Assembly: GCA_010405405.1 (NCBI GenBank) | Contig: MU004234.1 | Location: forward strand, 2,585,988-2,649,987 | Length of the DNA stretch: 64,000 bases | Direction of reading: 5' to 3' | From: Microthyrium microscopicum | Lineage: Eukaryota; Ascomycota; Dothideomycetes; Microthyriales; Microthyriaceae | Shown: piece after piece, positions 25,637-36,182 of the stretch | Position numbering within the stretch: position 1 is the stretch's first letter | How the letters are laid out: each line of letters begins with the position of its first letter | Translations under genes and position numbers: made by a program | The notes under the pieces: generated by a model | Told to the model about the DNA's origin: nothing | The model's input: the letters and a program-made list of their open reading frames with translations, nothing else | Database searches by the model: none

Positions 25637-27311
25637 GTAAGTAGCTCTTTCACAAGCACTCTCACGCCCTTGGAATCCAACCTTGAAACGGGAACGAAGA
25701 ACTCGTGCGCAAGCTCAACATCACTACGATCCGTCTGAAATAGCTCAAATTCGAATCTTCTAAACAGCGTCGCGAGCGTGAGATACATCTCCACCTGCGC
25801 GAGATTGATTCCAAGACAAGCCCGTGAACCTTTGCTAAACGGTACAAGATATCGCTCCAGCCTTGCTCGTTCCGCGCCGTCGCCCATCCAGCGATCGGGC
25901 TTGAAGACATGCGGCTCCGGAAAGATGCTCGGGTCAGTATGCTGGATCCAGGTGCTCATGCTGATGGATGTACCACTTGGAATAGTCCATTGGCCGCACT
26001 TCAGATCTTCCTCTGGCGCTATGCGTCCTAGACGACAAAAAGCGCCAGGAACCATTCTGCTCGTTTCCTTCACAGTGGCTGTCAGGAACGGTAATTGCTG
26101 AAGGATGTGAGATGGAGGTAGCTTGTTCGAATCAGGAATCGCCTCATGTAACTCTTCCTGTAGGCGCTTGAGAAGTTCTTTGTCTGCAAGGATGAAATAC
26201 AGAGCAGATTTCAGGAAGTAAGAGGTTGTAGCTGATCCTGCAGCCACAAGAGTTTGTGCCTCTTGTGAGACACGCTCCACGGACTTTTCAGATTCCGGGA
26301 GAGTGCTTTCGAACAACTCGTGGATGATGGTTCGTTCGTCCGGCTTCTTATTATCGAAAGCTTGCGCGTCTTTGATTGCTTGCACCTGTTTTTCTTGGTC
26401 CTAAAGATACTGCGTTAACTTACGAGATAGAAGCAGGCGTCATCTGCTTTGGCATACCTTGGTGTAATTGACCAATTGCATCATGGGAGGACTTAAAATC
26501 TTTACCAATGATGGTGGCATCGCTTTCATCACGGCTGGAAGAAACGGGAGATATCTGCCCAACATCGAGGCCTCGGTTGCGCCAATGGTCGCTTTGAGCC
26601 AGTCTGGGCAAAATTCAGGGTGTTTGAGATAATCGTAGGACTTTGCGAAGCAATATTCCGTGATTATATCAGTCTGTCAAATTTATCAAAACATGAATCA
26701 GAGCAAGAAGTTGAGCAACTAACTGTTAAGGCCATGAACACTAGTTCAACATCTACTGGCTCATTGCCCTTCATCGACGCTTCCAACCTACGACACAACG
26801 TCTCAAGTTTACTCTTCACCACTGGTTCAATGCGGGTTATCGACTGGCGGGAGAAATACGGATTCAAAGCGGCTCTTCGCATTCGATGGATTTCATGATC
26901 GGGGCTGTTCAAAACAGCATCCGGTAATCCGAAGCCTCGAACTTCGAACGGATCTCGATTCCTCTTTCGAGATATCCCGGTATACAACTCCTCGTAAAAC
27001 CTGGGCTCAGAGACGTGTACTTCATTTGGACCTATTCGAACAATTGGACCTGGCATGTGTTAGCTCTGCGGGTTCTGAATAATCTATTGTCCAGCGGTCG
27101 CACCATAAGCCTGGTGCAGCGACTTGATTTTCCAAGGGAAGCGACCACGTCGAACCACATCGTAGTAAAATTGGTAGTAGTGGGTAATGGCCGCGTACTT
27201 TGGACCCGGAAACTTTGCCAGTGGATGTAAAAACAAGTTAGAAATGACAGCATGAATCAGAGAAGCAACTATGCAACCGGCAATGGCGACCACCAAGTAC
27301 CAGGGTTCCAT
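25633..27311 (-). CDS. cytochrome P450 monooxygenase, trichodiene-oxygenase-like (CYP58-type)
   Basis: Membrane-anchored haem monooxygenase of the endoplasmic reticulum, likely acting in secondary metabolism or detoxification. Four exons on the minus strand: 27311-27104, 27049-26724, 26673-26458 and 26400-25633; introns of 54, 50 and 57 bp; 505 aa. N-terminal anchor about residues 5-26, then a proline-rich hinge ([12 protein letters not shown]). I-helix AGSATT (304-309), ExxR as ETSR (362-365), PERF-like FKPDRWMG, and haem loop [10 protein letters not shown] with ligand Cys445. All signature motifs are present and the phases join, so it looks functional. The overall pattern ([26 protein letters not shown]) is that of Tri4/CYP58-like fungal P450s. 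No other pathway gene lies nearby. Two miniature inverted-repeat elements begin about 130 bp upstream of the start codon and may shape its promoter. Confidence 0.93.
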
Positions 27312-27437
27312 AGTGGATGTTGAAGATGATGTACAGCGGGAGCAAAAGATCAGCACAAGGTGACAAGATAGGAACTTCACGTGGACCCCATGCGGTTGGT
27401 TGTGTTCGCGAATCGCGTGGCACGAATCGCCAATGTT

Positions 27438-28052
27438 TACGGAAGCGCATTGCGGCCTACCCGGCAACATCAGAGAAAACCATAAACCAAAAACCATTAT
27501 GCAGTAGACCTAGATAAATAACATTCTTATACCCCCAATTTATGTCTTTTACTATATATTTAGACATTTTTAGAGAGAGCAAGATAAGCATAATCTTTTA
27601 GCCTCTTTACAAACTAAATTAAAGCATTTTAGGATGTTATAGTTGACTATGATTAAGCTATAACATAGAAATCATTTTTTGGCTAAGTCATTATTAATAA
27701 GTTATAGCGAGGAATATCTTTCCCGCTAATTTAGTAAGGGCCCTACTAACCTAGCAAGTCGCTAAGCTAATATAGTGATATAGCTACTAGTCTCTCCATC
27801 TTCTTATTTTAGTAACATCTTTACTAACTTAGCGACACCCTTACTAAATCATAACTAACGAAAAGATAAAATATTACTTTGAAAGCTTTAGAAGGAAGCC
27901 CTTAGTCTATGAAACAAAATAGCCTATTTACATAATTCAAAAAGGGTAAAACGAGGATGCAGGAAAGGTAGAAACTATTAAAAACACACATTTTGGATGT
28001 AAGTTTTTGGTGTTCTCTAATGTTGCCGGGTAGGCCGCAATGCGCTTCCGTA
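27438..28052. mobile_element. AT-rich MITE with ~40 bp terminal inverted repeats, TA-flanked
   Basis: Non-autonomous DNA element about 615 bp long. The left end from 27438 (TACGGAAGCGCATTGCGGCC and on to about 27477) is matched in reverse complement by the right end (about 28013-28052) with only one or two differences over roughly 40 bp. Both ends abut TA, as expected for a TA target duplication of the Tc1/mariner or similar superfamily. The interior is clearly AT-richer than its neighbourhood and codes for nothing; it contains many short TTAGTAA/CTAAC-like words. Insertion lies about 127 bp upstream of the P450 start codon, so it probably sits in that promoter. The well-matched ends suggest a fairly recent insertion. 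Confidence 0.75.
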
Positions 28053-28083
28053 TTTATTCAGCCTCACGGACCGGGGTGTTTAG

Positions 28084-28573
28084 CTCTAGATATGCTAGGG
28101 CGTAGGTCGGGTAACCTATTAGGTTCGACCCAAAATATGCGGGTTCTTAGCGTTAGGTCGGGTTTTCAAAATATTTTACAAAACCCGTACCCAACCCAAG
28201 CTAATTAGGCTAGCCTTGGGTTAGACCCAAAGAACCCAAAGGACCTAAATTGGGGACCCATTGGATCGGTTTAGGTTTCCTTAAGTTAGAGCTAGGCCTA
28301 AAAGGGTAAAGGCTAAGCCCTTTTAGGCCTAGCCTAGACTAATTTTTAGGTCTTAGTAAGCGCTAAGCTACTTTGGGCCTTAGCTTCAACCCAAATGGGT
28401 TCTTAGTAGAGCCAAATTTACTTACTAAGCGACCTATGGGGCTAACCCAAAAAGATTGGGTTGGGTTGGGTCGGGTCATAAAAGTTACAAAACCCGACCT
28501 ACGTGGGTCGGGTTTTGAAATTACAATACCCGTACCCAACCCGACCCAACCCATGCCCAGGCATAGCTCCAGA
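28084..28573. mobile_element. second miniature element: GGGTCGGGTT-rich imperfect inverted repeat
   Basis: About 490 bp of striking composition: runs of GGGTCGGGTT/GGGTTGGG on one side and their complements (AACCCGACCC) on the other, making the whole stretch an imperfect palindrome. The right end, read in reverse (TGGAGCTATGCCTGGGCATG), resembles the left end (CTCTAGATATGCTAGGGCGTA) with several G-to-A type differences. That fits a short inverted-repeat transposon decayed by C-to-T change such as RIP. No transposase is encoded; frames inside are by-products of the repeat. It lies directly next to the MITE at 27438-28052. Confidence 0.6.
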
Positions 28574-28711
28574 CCAGGCGGCAGCGCGGCTTGATTAAAT
28601 CACTCATTTTGCTCGCGGCGCAATTGTTCATTCCTAAGTGACTCTATTTCAAATCCGGGAAGAGTTTCTTATGTAAGAACTGACTTCATTTAGTGTTATC
28701 TGCTATTCAAA

Positions 28712-28815
28712 AATCGAAACTCGTCCATGTTCGAAATGGTCTATTTACATGTAAACAGTAGGCATTGCCCCTTTCCCTACGGAGGTAGAGTATTTGCTGT
28801 GAGAAAGCATATCAT
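28712..28815. repeat. diverged direct repeat, copy B (relic of P450 3' flank?)
   Basis: Second copy of the segment at 25540-25636, same orientation. Its position just upstream of the P450 promoter is where the 3' end of a tandem P450 duplicate would lie; beyond 28820 any coding relic has decayed past what I can follow by eye. Confidence 0.5.
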
Positions 28816-29794
28816 GTTAGGAACTTCAAACATTATTAATCATTACCGACTCCAAATCAAATCTTTTACGCATGAAGACTTATCTTGGTTTGCAATAGGG
28901 CGGTCAGAATATCTTCCCGTGCAAGAAGTGACGGTGCTTTTTGATACTTGGTAAACTCTGGTTTTCGAAAGAAGAGTATGTATGACCTCAATCATAGAAT
29001 CTTCAGGTTTGAACAATAATGAATCAGAGCGTTTTTCCTTGTGGACTATTGACTAGGTTCAACATGGGCGAGAAAAGCATATATTCTTGAGAAAACATCA
29101 ATTGAGCATGACCGAAGCACCAAATGGTGTACCTAGCTAGAAATTGAACGCTGTTCATCTTCCAATAGTTGAATTGAATAGATGAGAACAACCCATAAGT
29201 CGACTCTGAAGTAAGGTCCACTTCGATCGTGTACTAGAGATACTTGTCGAAAGCCAACATATGCACTCACGACTCGCCCAAGCGGCCCGAGGTATCAATC
29301 TTTTGTAACTATAAAGTTGATTTTGTAGAGTTACACAATATATCTAAGCAAGCTAAAGTAAGCGTTGTGGTAATGGCCATTAGCTCAGCGGCACCTGGTG
29401 AGTTGAGGAAGTCTCACCTCAAGCTGCCAGCCTTAAGGTCACTGCGGCTTTGCTATTGTTGCTATTGAGGCCCAACACGCACATTGAGAATTCTTTGTCA
29501 ATGGTATGAAATCCGTTGTCCCTAACCTTTAGCCTTGGATTTGCTAACACATTTAAACTCAAATTCTAGCAGTTCATGTTCTTCGCGAATCCTTTGCTAT
29601 TTCACTTTCAGCATATACTCATCATAAAACATACGTTACAATCAAAATCACTCCTGAGATCATACTACAAGAAACCATTGACCGACGAACTCGCCCCTTC
29701 AGAAACCGGTTAGACTCAATTGAGCAACAAAGAAACCACAAAAATCGATCCTTGAAGCTGCTGCTGCCAATCATTACCAATTGCACTACCAAAA
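28816..29794. other. intergenic
   Basis: Just under 1 kb with no supported gene. It may contain the eroded remainder of a P450 duplicate (see copy B) and the promoter of the next gene; no clear motif seen. Confidence 0.4.
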
Positions 29795-30445
29795 ATGGAT
29801 ACTCCCTCCTGGTGGGAGCTATCGAACCCCATCTCCTCAAACGACAATCTCGACTTCCTTTGCTTCTGGAGTCGAGTTGACGAGGGATTCAGCGAAAAGC
29901 GTATCTCGAAGGAACTAGTCGAGGTTCTGTACTGGTACTTTACTTATTCCATGGTTCAAGAAGCCATCGAAAAAGAAGGAGAAACCAACTTTGTCGAAAT
30001 CACTTCAGTCGCCACTGGCCAAATCGGCAATCTCCCAACCCTACGATTCAAGGAAGGCTCAGCAATACACAGCGAAGAAGCACAATATCAGGCCACAAGC
30101 TTACTTCAAGGCGTAGTCTCGATCTTACTAGCCATTGAGGAGTGGATTGAGGCCAAGCCGTCAGCTGTCCTGTTGACACTGCTTAATGCGGCAATTGAGC
30201 AGCGACCAAATGCTCAATCCTTCCTTACTGAGTTCAAGAAACACTGGGCACATACTCGTACTTGTCAGCTGGAAGTGGTCGCAGGAGCGCCAATGCTGGA
30301 AATCAAACACCTCTCAATGATCCTGGGACAGGAGGTAATGGACCTCCAGAGCCTCGTTCCTGCTTCTCCTCTCAATTTCCTTCCCTTGGACGAATATGGA
30401 CGTCCTACAACTCAGGGGTTTTGGACGACTCCGGCTTGGTCGTAG
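29795..30445 (+). CDS. hypothetical protein, 216 aa, single exon
   Basis: I do not recognise a family. The frame starts with ATG (AAAATGGAT context), has no signal peptide or membrane helix, and is acidic with a Trp-rich start (MDTPSWWELSNP). The predicted content is mainly helical (for example LLQGVVSILLAIEEWIEAKP) with a Pro/Gly-rich tail (FLPLDEYGRPTTQGFW). Codon quality and length make chance unlikely. It could be a lineage-specific soluble protein; no function is implied by its neighbours (P450 side on the left, CHY zinc-finger gene on the right). Confidence 0.65.
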   Translation: MDTPSWWELSNPISSNDNLDFLCFWSRVDEGFSEKRISKELVEVLYWYFTYSMVQEAIEKEGETNFVEITSVATGQIGNLPTLRFKEGSAIHSEEAQYQATSLLQGVVSILLAIEEWIEAKPSAVLLTLLNAAIEQRPNAQSFLTEFKKHWAHTRTCQLEVVAGAPMLEIKHLSMILGQEVMDLQSLVPASPLNFLPLDEYGRPTTQGFWTTPAWS

Positions 30446-31328
30446 TTACTACTTAGCTACTCATTGTTCATTTTCTTTAAGGTAGTGTTATTTACTCTTT
30501 TGAGTACATATACAGCATATTGACAGGCTGGTAGTTGAAAGCGAATCGCTGCATCGGCATACCGGGAAAGCGCGGCGTTGGCAAGGAGATCAAAAGCATT
30601 AGCATATAACTTCTTTAGGAAATTTCAATGATTGCTATGCCTGCCAGTGAGTTTATTTTTGACCTCGATGATGGTAGTTGTAATGATTGAGGGTGAACTT
30701 TTCAGACTCAGTTAGTGAAATTTAGAGATTTTATAACCTTTTGAATCCAAGTAAAAAAATCGAGTAGAATGATTTTGATCTGCACTATGCAGTTCGAAGG
30801 TTGAGGACGCGGATAGCAAGGGGCGAAGTTGGCGATGCACTCCATTTCGATCCACCTCTTCCCAGCCAGAGTTCATTGCGCAACAACGCGTCGCGAGCAA
30901 TGATCATCAAGCCTGGGCTCAAAAATCTCCTTTTCGTTGAGCTATCGTCACGTCGTTCATTGTGAAATAAATTGTGACCTTCGAAGACGAGGCGAAGGAG
31001 CTTGGAGAGTGGAGTCATCAACGGACACAAACCATCCGACTGTCTGACTCAAGAAGTGCTTGCTATACTGCGGCTTTGCCACAATCGAGGGCTGCGGACA
31101 AATATACGACACGACCACAGATCTATCTATTCATCCGAACGATACTAGACTCAGTGGTCAAATTCCAAAGATACAGAAAGAGCTAGTGATATAAACATTA
31201 CCTGGGCTCAGGCAATCAATTCGCCAGCACCACAACCTAATTCGCCATCGCCAGACTTTCATTTCAGGAATCACACGACTCTCCAGAAACATCTATAAGC
31301 GATTCCTATCACTTGCTCCAACAGAATC
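30446..31328. other. intergenic
   Basis: About 880 bp without a supported gene; holds the 3' flank of the unknown gene and the promoter/leader of the CHY zinc-finger gene. Confidence 0.5.
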
Positions 31329-34300
31329 ATGGCGTCAGGTAACACTTCAAATCCAGGCGAATCCAGCAGGGAAACTCAACAACGACAATATATGGCTGCT
31401 CCGTCACCTCGAATCGTGCCGAAACCAGTGCCGCAAGGTCAACTGCAGGATCCGCGAACTTTCCAATTAGATCAAATTCGACGACGGTTCTCGCCTCTAG
31501 AGACTCGAGGCGATGATAACGAAGCTGTTTTGAAGTTTCGTATTGTGCCATCGGATCCTGACTTTCCCTACGAGATAGCAGCGCTTCAATGTACGATGAC
31601 CGTACCACTCAATTATCCCCAAGTGTATCCGACTCTACGCGTGACAAACAAGGAGATGGAGCGGGGGTATCAAATCAATGTAGAAAAAGGTTTCAACGAC
31701 ATTGTTTCCAGAATGGCAAATCGAGGGACACTGCTTCAATGTCTTAACACCCTCGACCGGGAGCTAGAAACTTTGCTTGCGGAACGAAAGGCGGAAACCA
31801 TCAAAATTACCGCAAATCCTATTCGTGGAGCAGTCAGCGAAGCAAGCGTTTACTACAAAGAACCTTCAGCGCAGTCAACTCGAGCAGCAACAGCTGTAGT
31901 GCCACGACCATACTCTCCACCTCCTGCTCTCACATATACCTCAGAACAGCTAGAAAAAGCCAAGAAAAAGCGAGATATGGATACTCGGCAGCTTGAAGCT
32001 AGGTTGGGTCGACTTCCCCTCTACAAGAAAAGTTATGATGGATTAACGTACACTGTTCCTATCGAGCCTCGAAAGCGGAGCGAATTGCCGCAATCTCTAA
32101 AATTTATCAAGGCCATTGATTTGATCGTACCAGCGAAATACAACTTAGAGCCTTGCACCATTGAGCTTCCCGGAGTAGTCTCAGAAGAAATACCAGCTTT
32201 ACTAGACAACTTCAAATCATGGGTGCTACAAAATCCCGACGTGAGCTTGTTTGCTCACATCAACAAGCTGTCACAGAGCATGCATCTAATGGCTGTCAAG
32301 CCCATCAGTCAGGAACCCCTTCAGATCACGGAAACCACTCAAGAAGTATCAAAGCCCGCGGCAACAAAAGCTGATTCCGCTCAAATAGAAGGAGAAAACA
32401 AGGACAAGGGCAAGAGCCATATTGTAGTCATTCCTCGTCCGCCTGAGTGGAGCACTGCAGTCGGCGGTCATTCAAGTGATTCTGACGAATATGACGAATC
32501 CCCCTCGGACCTTGATGAAGAAACAGACGAAGAAGACCTCGAGGGAACAAATCTTGCAAATGCACCAGCTCAAGGCCCTGAGCGAGGGATTCTCTTATCC
32601 TTTCCCAACCTTGAGCTCTATGGCATTGAACTTTTGGAACTTATTACACTCAATTTGACCGTCAAATGCGAACGATGTAAAGACCTGACTGATGTTACAA
32701 ACATTAAAGATAGCGCCAAAGGTGATCATTCTACAATTAAGACAACCACTTGCAAGAAATGTTCGACTCAAATTTCTGTTGGTATGTTATGAACCCTACC
32801 AATCTAATACTACTGTCTTCGTAGGCTGAAATGATTTGCCAGGCTTTCGAATGGACTTGATGCACTCGAATTGCATTCGTGCTGGATATCTGGATCTCGA
32901 AGGATGTACAGTCTCGGACATGCTTCCTAGGTATGTCGCTGAACCCACGACTTCATAATGCAAGTACTGATGCCATCCAGTCATTTCACCCCTAGTTGTT
33001 CGGAATGCTCAACACCGTATCCCGCACCCGGTATAGTCTCAGTTCGTGGTGATGCTACCATGGCAATCTGCAGACAGTGTCATAAGCGAATGAGTGAGCT
33101 CTGCTGACCATTGGGAACATATCTCATATACTTACGTTGGAATTAGCTTTGAAGATCCCTGAAATCAAGTTCTTACAAGTCAGCGCTACCAACGGTAATG
33201 TCTCACTAACCTCGCCTTCAATGAAGTTTTACTTATCGCATTTGTCACTAGTACGAGCATCCCAGGCTCCCCGAAAAAAGGCGAGACATATGAATCCTGA
33301 TGGATTGTGCCTCACGCTTATCTCCTCTTAGAAAGTTGAACGACTCGGTATCAAAGCTGGCGAACAGCTGCCGAACCGTGGTCGATGCTCCCATTACTCC
33401 AAATCCTATCGTTGGTTTCGGTGAGTCAGACGGACTGTCATGTCAAGTCCTATTATATGATTTCAACTTGGCTAATACTATCAGATTTTCTTGCTGCAAT
33501 AAAGTCTTCCCGTGTGACAAGTAAGTAGCCTCCAGTGCGATACCTCATTCTGTTCCCCTCTAGACAAACGTGAAAACATGGCAAATGTCCAGGAATTGGG
33601 AACCTCCTCCATTGACCCTGATTAACATCATGAGGCAAGAAAAATTTAAGCTTTAAGCCTGGTCGCGTGGTGTTGTTTACTCTGTGCGCTGCGGACTTTT
33701 CTCCGAACTCAGCCTTGTGCCCCAGCCAGCCTTGCGGCTCCACTACCCTATCGTGTGATACATTCGTGGCGATATACCAACAAAATTGCTGCGATCAAAC
33801 CCTCCCTCGTCATCAATGTTGCCATTGAGCTCTTGGCCATTGGAAACTCATTTTCCTATCGTCTAAGAAGTCAGGGGCCATACTATTCTTGTCTATTGCT
33901 ATCTTTTGGTCAATTACACCACGAAAGAGACAACCCACAGGTCCCCAGAACGATAATATGCTATTCATTCTACATACACTAACGACCCTCCCAGATGCCA
34001 CGACAAAGCCTGCGATCATCCCAACGAGCATGCCAACCGCATGATCTGGTAAGTCCCCTCTCCCTGTCATTCTTCACCAGCCACACCACAAGTACCGGTA
34101 CCTCCGACTGAAGTTCAGCGCGCCGGGTTGGTGGTACCGCAGAACAATGTGACACGCAAGACCTCGGCTGCCCACATCGCTGCGCCAGCTGTTTTTTCGT
34201 GGTTGGCGCCGGGGAGTGGCGGCCCGCGGGTCGCACGCGCTGTGCCTTGGGCTAGCATTCAACAAAGTCTTTCCGAATGGCACAAACTTCCCTTTTGCTT

Positions 34301-34593
34301 TCCGATTGCTACACGCTCCGAGTTCGGCAAGAGAACTAACGAGATGTCTAATTGCAGCGGCTACTGTTCGCGCGAACAGAATTATAGGCCAGAGGACTGT
34401 GGAGTGTGCCACGCGTCGTTGGTTGCGCGGGCAGGCAAAGGATTCTGGGAGGGCGGAAAGGGAACGCGGGACAAGAATAAGATGTCTAGAAAAGGTGAGC
34501 TCAAAGTGTTCTGAGTATGTAGGGAACTCGCTAATTAGTTGTTCAGATCCACGTAAGTATAAGAGGAAGCCTGGCACGGTTAAGAAGGAATAG
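31329..34593 (+). CDS. RWD-like and CHY-type zinc-finger protein
   Basis: Zinc-binding protein of unknown role; CHY fingers occur in RCHY1-type ubiquitin ligases and in yeast Hot13, which helps import of mitochondrial small Tim proteins. Ten exons: 31329-32781, 32843-32930, 32981-33093, 33147-33194, 33252-33280, 33332-33420, 33485-33520, 33995-34048, 34358-34494, 34547-34593; 697 aa. Residues about 65-160 look RWD-like (LNYPQVYPTLRV). An acidic stretch follows at about 385-410, then paired CxxC motifs (CERCKD, CKKCST, CSECST, CRQCHK). The C-terminal CHY finger (about 594-660) reads GRCSHY...FSCCNKVFPCDKCHD...CGYCSREQ, ending in a Lys/Arg-rich tail. The intron 33281-33331 must be GC-AG to keep frame. 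Introns 7 and 8 are long (474 and 309 bp). It converges on CCT5, 138 bp between stop codons. Confidence 0.88.
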
Positions 34594-34731
34594 AGCTCGT
34601 GTGGGAAAGGTGTGGTGTTGCGGTTCATCAGTTTTGATTGTTCTAGCACCGTCTATACATATCTACATGGGATATCGTAGCATAGCATTAAGAAACACGG
34701 GACTTTTCATTTCCGATAGACGCCGCGCTGT

Positions 34732-36151
34732 TTAATACTCGTCTTCGCCGCTTCCTGTGATAATGACGTTGTTGACCTATTGGTTTTGTCAGCTAGTTGC
34801 AGTACAGAGACAGGGTCTAGAGTATAGCATGTCAGGAGAAGCAACCTCGCGGTCCACAGCAGCGCGGAAGTCCACCCTGGGCTTCCGCTGCTCCCTTGTG
34901 GGTCATGAAAAAACTGCACATGCCCCCGCTGTAGTGCCACCAGGCAAGGCGCGTCTACATGACAGCACAGCGGCAAGGGGATATTGCTGTGCGTCCTTGA
35001 AAAATAACACGGCATGCACGTAATAAATGCATTAAGGGGGTTGTGTACATACCTTGAGAACCATACGGCAAAGCTGCGTTGCCAGCAGAAGTTGTTGGCG
35101 CTTGGAGATGAGCGGATCAATGACAAAGTGCTCACGCATATCTGCGTCAAAAGTCAGTTTGGGTGTTTTCAGAACACATATTGAAAAGGTTGGGTGAATT
35201 GAGCGCAAAGGTGCAAGGGAGTACGTGTGTAACGTGGGGAAAAGCTATGGAAATATGCGGCAGGCTGGATTTCAGGTTCACTCGGCCTACGCTGAGCAAC
35301 ATTTTGGCGTCGCGTTGGAAGTTATGGTCATCTGAAATCGGCGTACGACTTGTGCTCCCCAGGTAAGGGCGGAGATGAGATCGCGGATCCACGGGATGTG
35401 CAAGGCGGAGACTGGGCGAAGGAAACAATAGACTTACCATTGCTACCGGTCTGCATGCAATCAACACCCAATCGAGTATTCTTCTCTTTTACCTGTCGTG
35501 ATTTGATTTCCGCAAGCGTCTCAATTGGTGAAAGACCGGAGTTTTCGGCCAATGCCATGGGAATGGCATCTAGTGCGTCTGCGAAGGCGCGCATGGCGTA
35601 TTGCTCTAGTCCTGGACTCTGCATAGGGCGAGAGTGGTTAGCTATGAAAGGAAAACAGGCAGCGAGGTGGGCGATAGAAGGACTATCGCAAGCCTCGGAT
35701 TGGTACTAACCTTGACAGCAGCCTCCTCAACGGCCAGGGAGCAGGCAATCTCTGCAGCTCCTCCGCCATATACGATGCGGTTGTCGCGAACAAGATTTCT
35801 CACAACACACAGAGCGTCGTGTAGTGAGCGCTTTGCCTCGTCGATGATCTAGATGATATTAGCGAAATGGTGATAGTAGAACATGTGTTGGACATTACCA
35901 TTTTGTTGCTGCCTCTTACAAAGACCGTGACAGCACGAGTGTTGGCGCATTCTTCAATGACCAGCATCTTGTCTCGAGTTGTACCAAAGGTCATCTCTCT
36001 TACAATACCAGCGTGACCCAACTTGGCAGCGCTCAAATCTTCGAAACGAGGAACGATTCGACCGTTGGTAGCGATAGCGATGAGTTCGATCTCTGGACCT
36101 CCCACCCATCGTACGGCTGGGAGTTTATTTGTGAGAAGTAAATGGTTTGCC

Positions 36152-36182
<31 letters not shown>

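Noticed and set aside
28363-28594. Two overlapping frames of 63 and 73 codons with repeated NPTQ/PDPRRSGF-like words
   Set aside because: By-products of the inverted GGGTCGGGTT repeat read on both strands, not genes.
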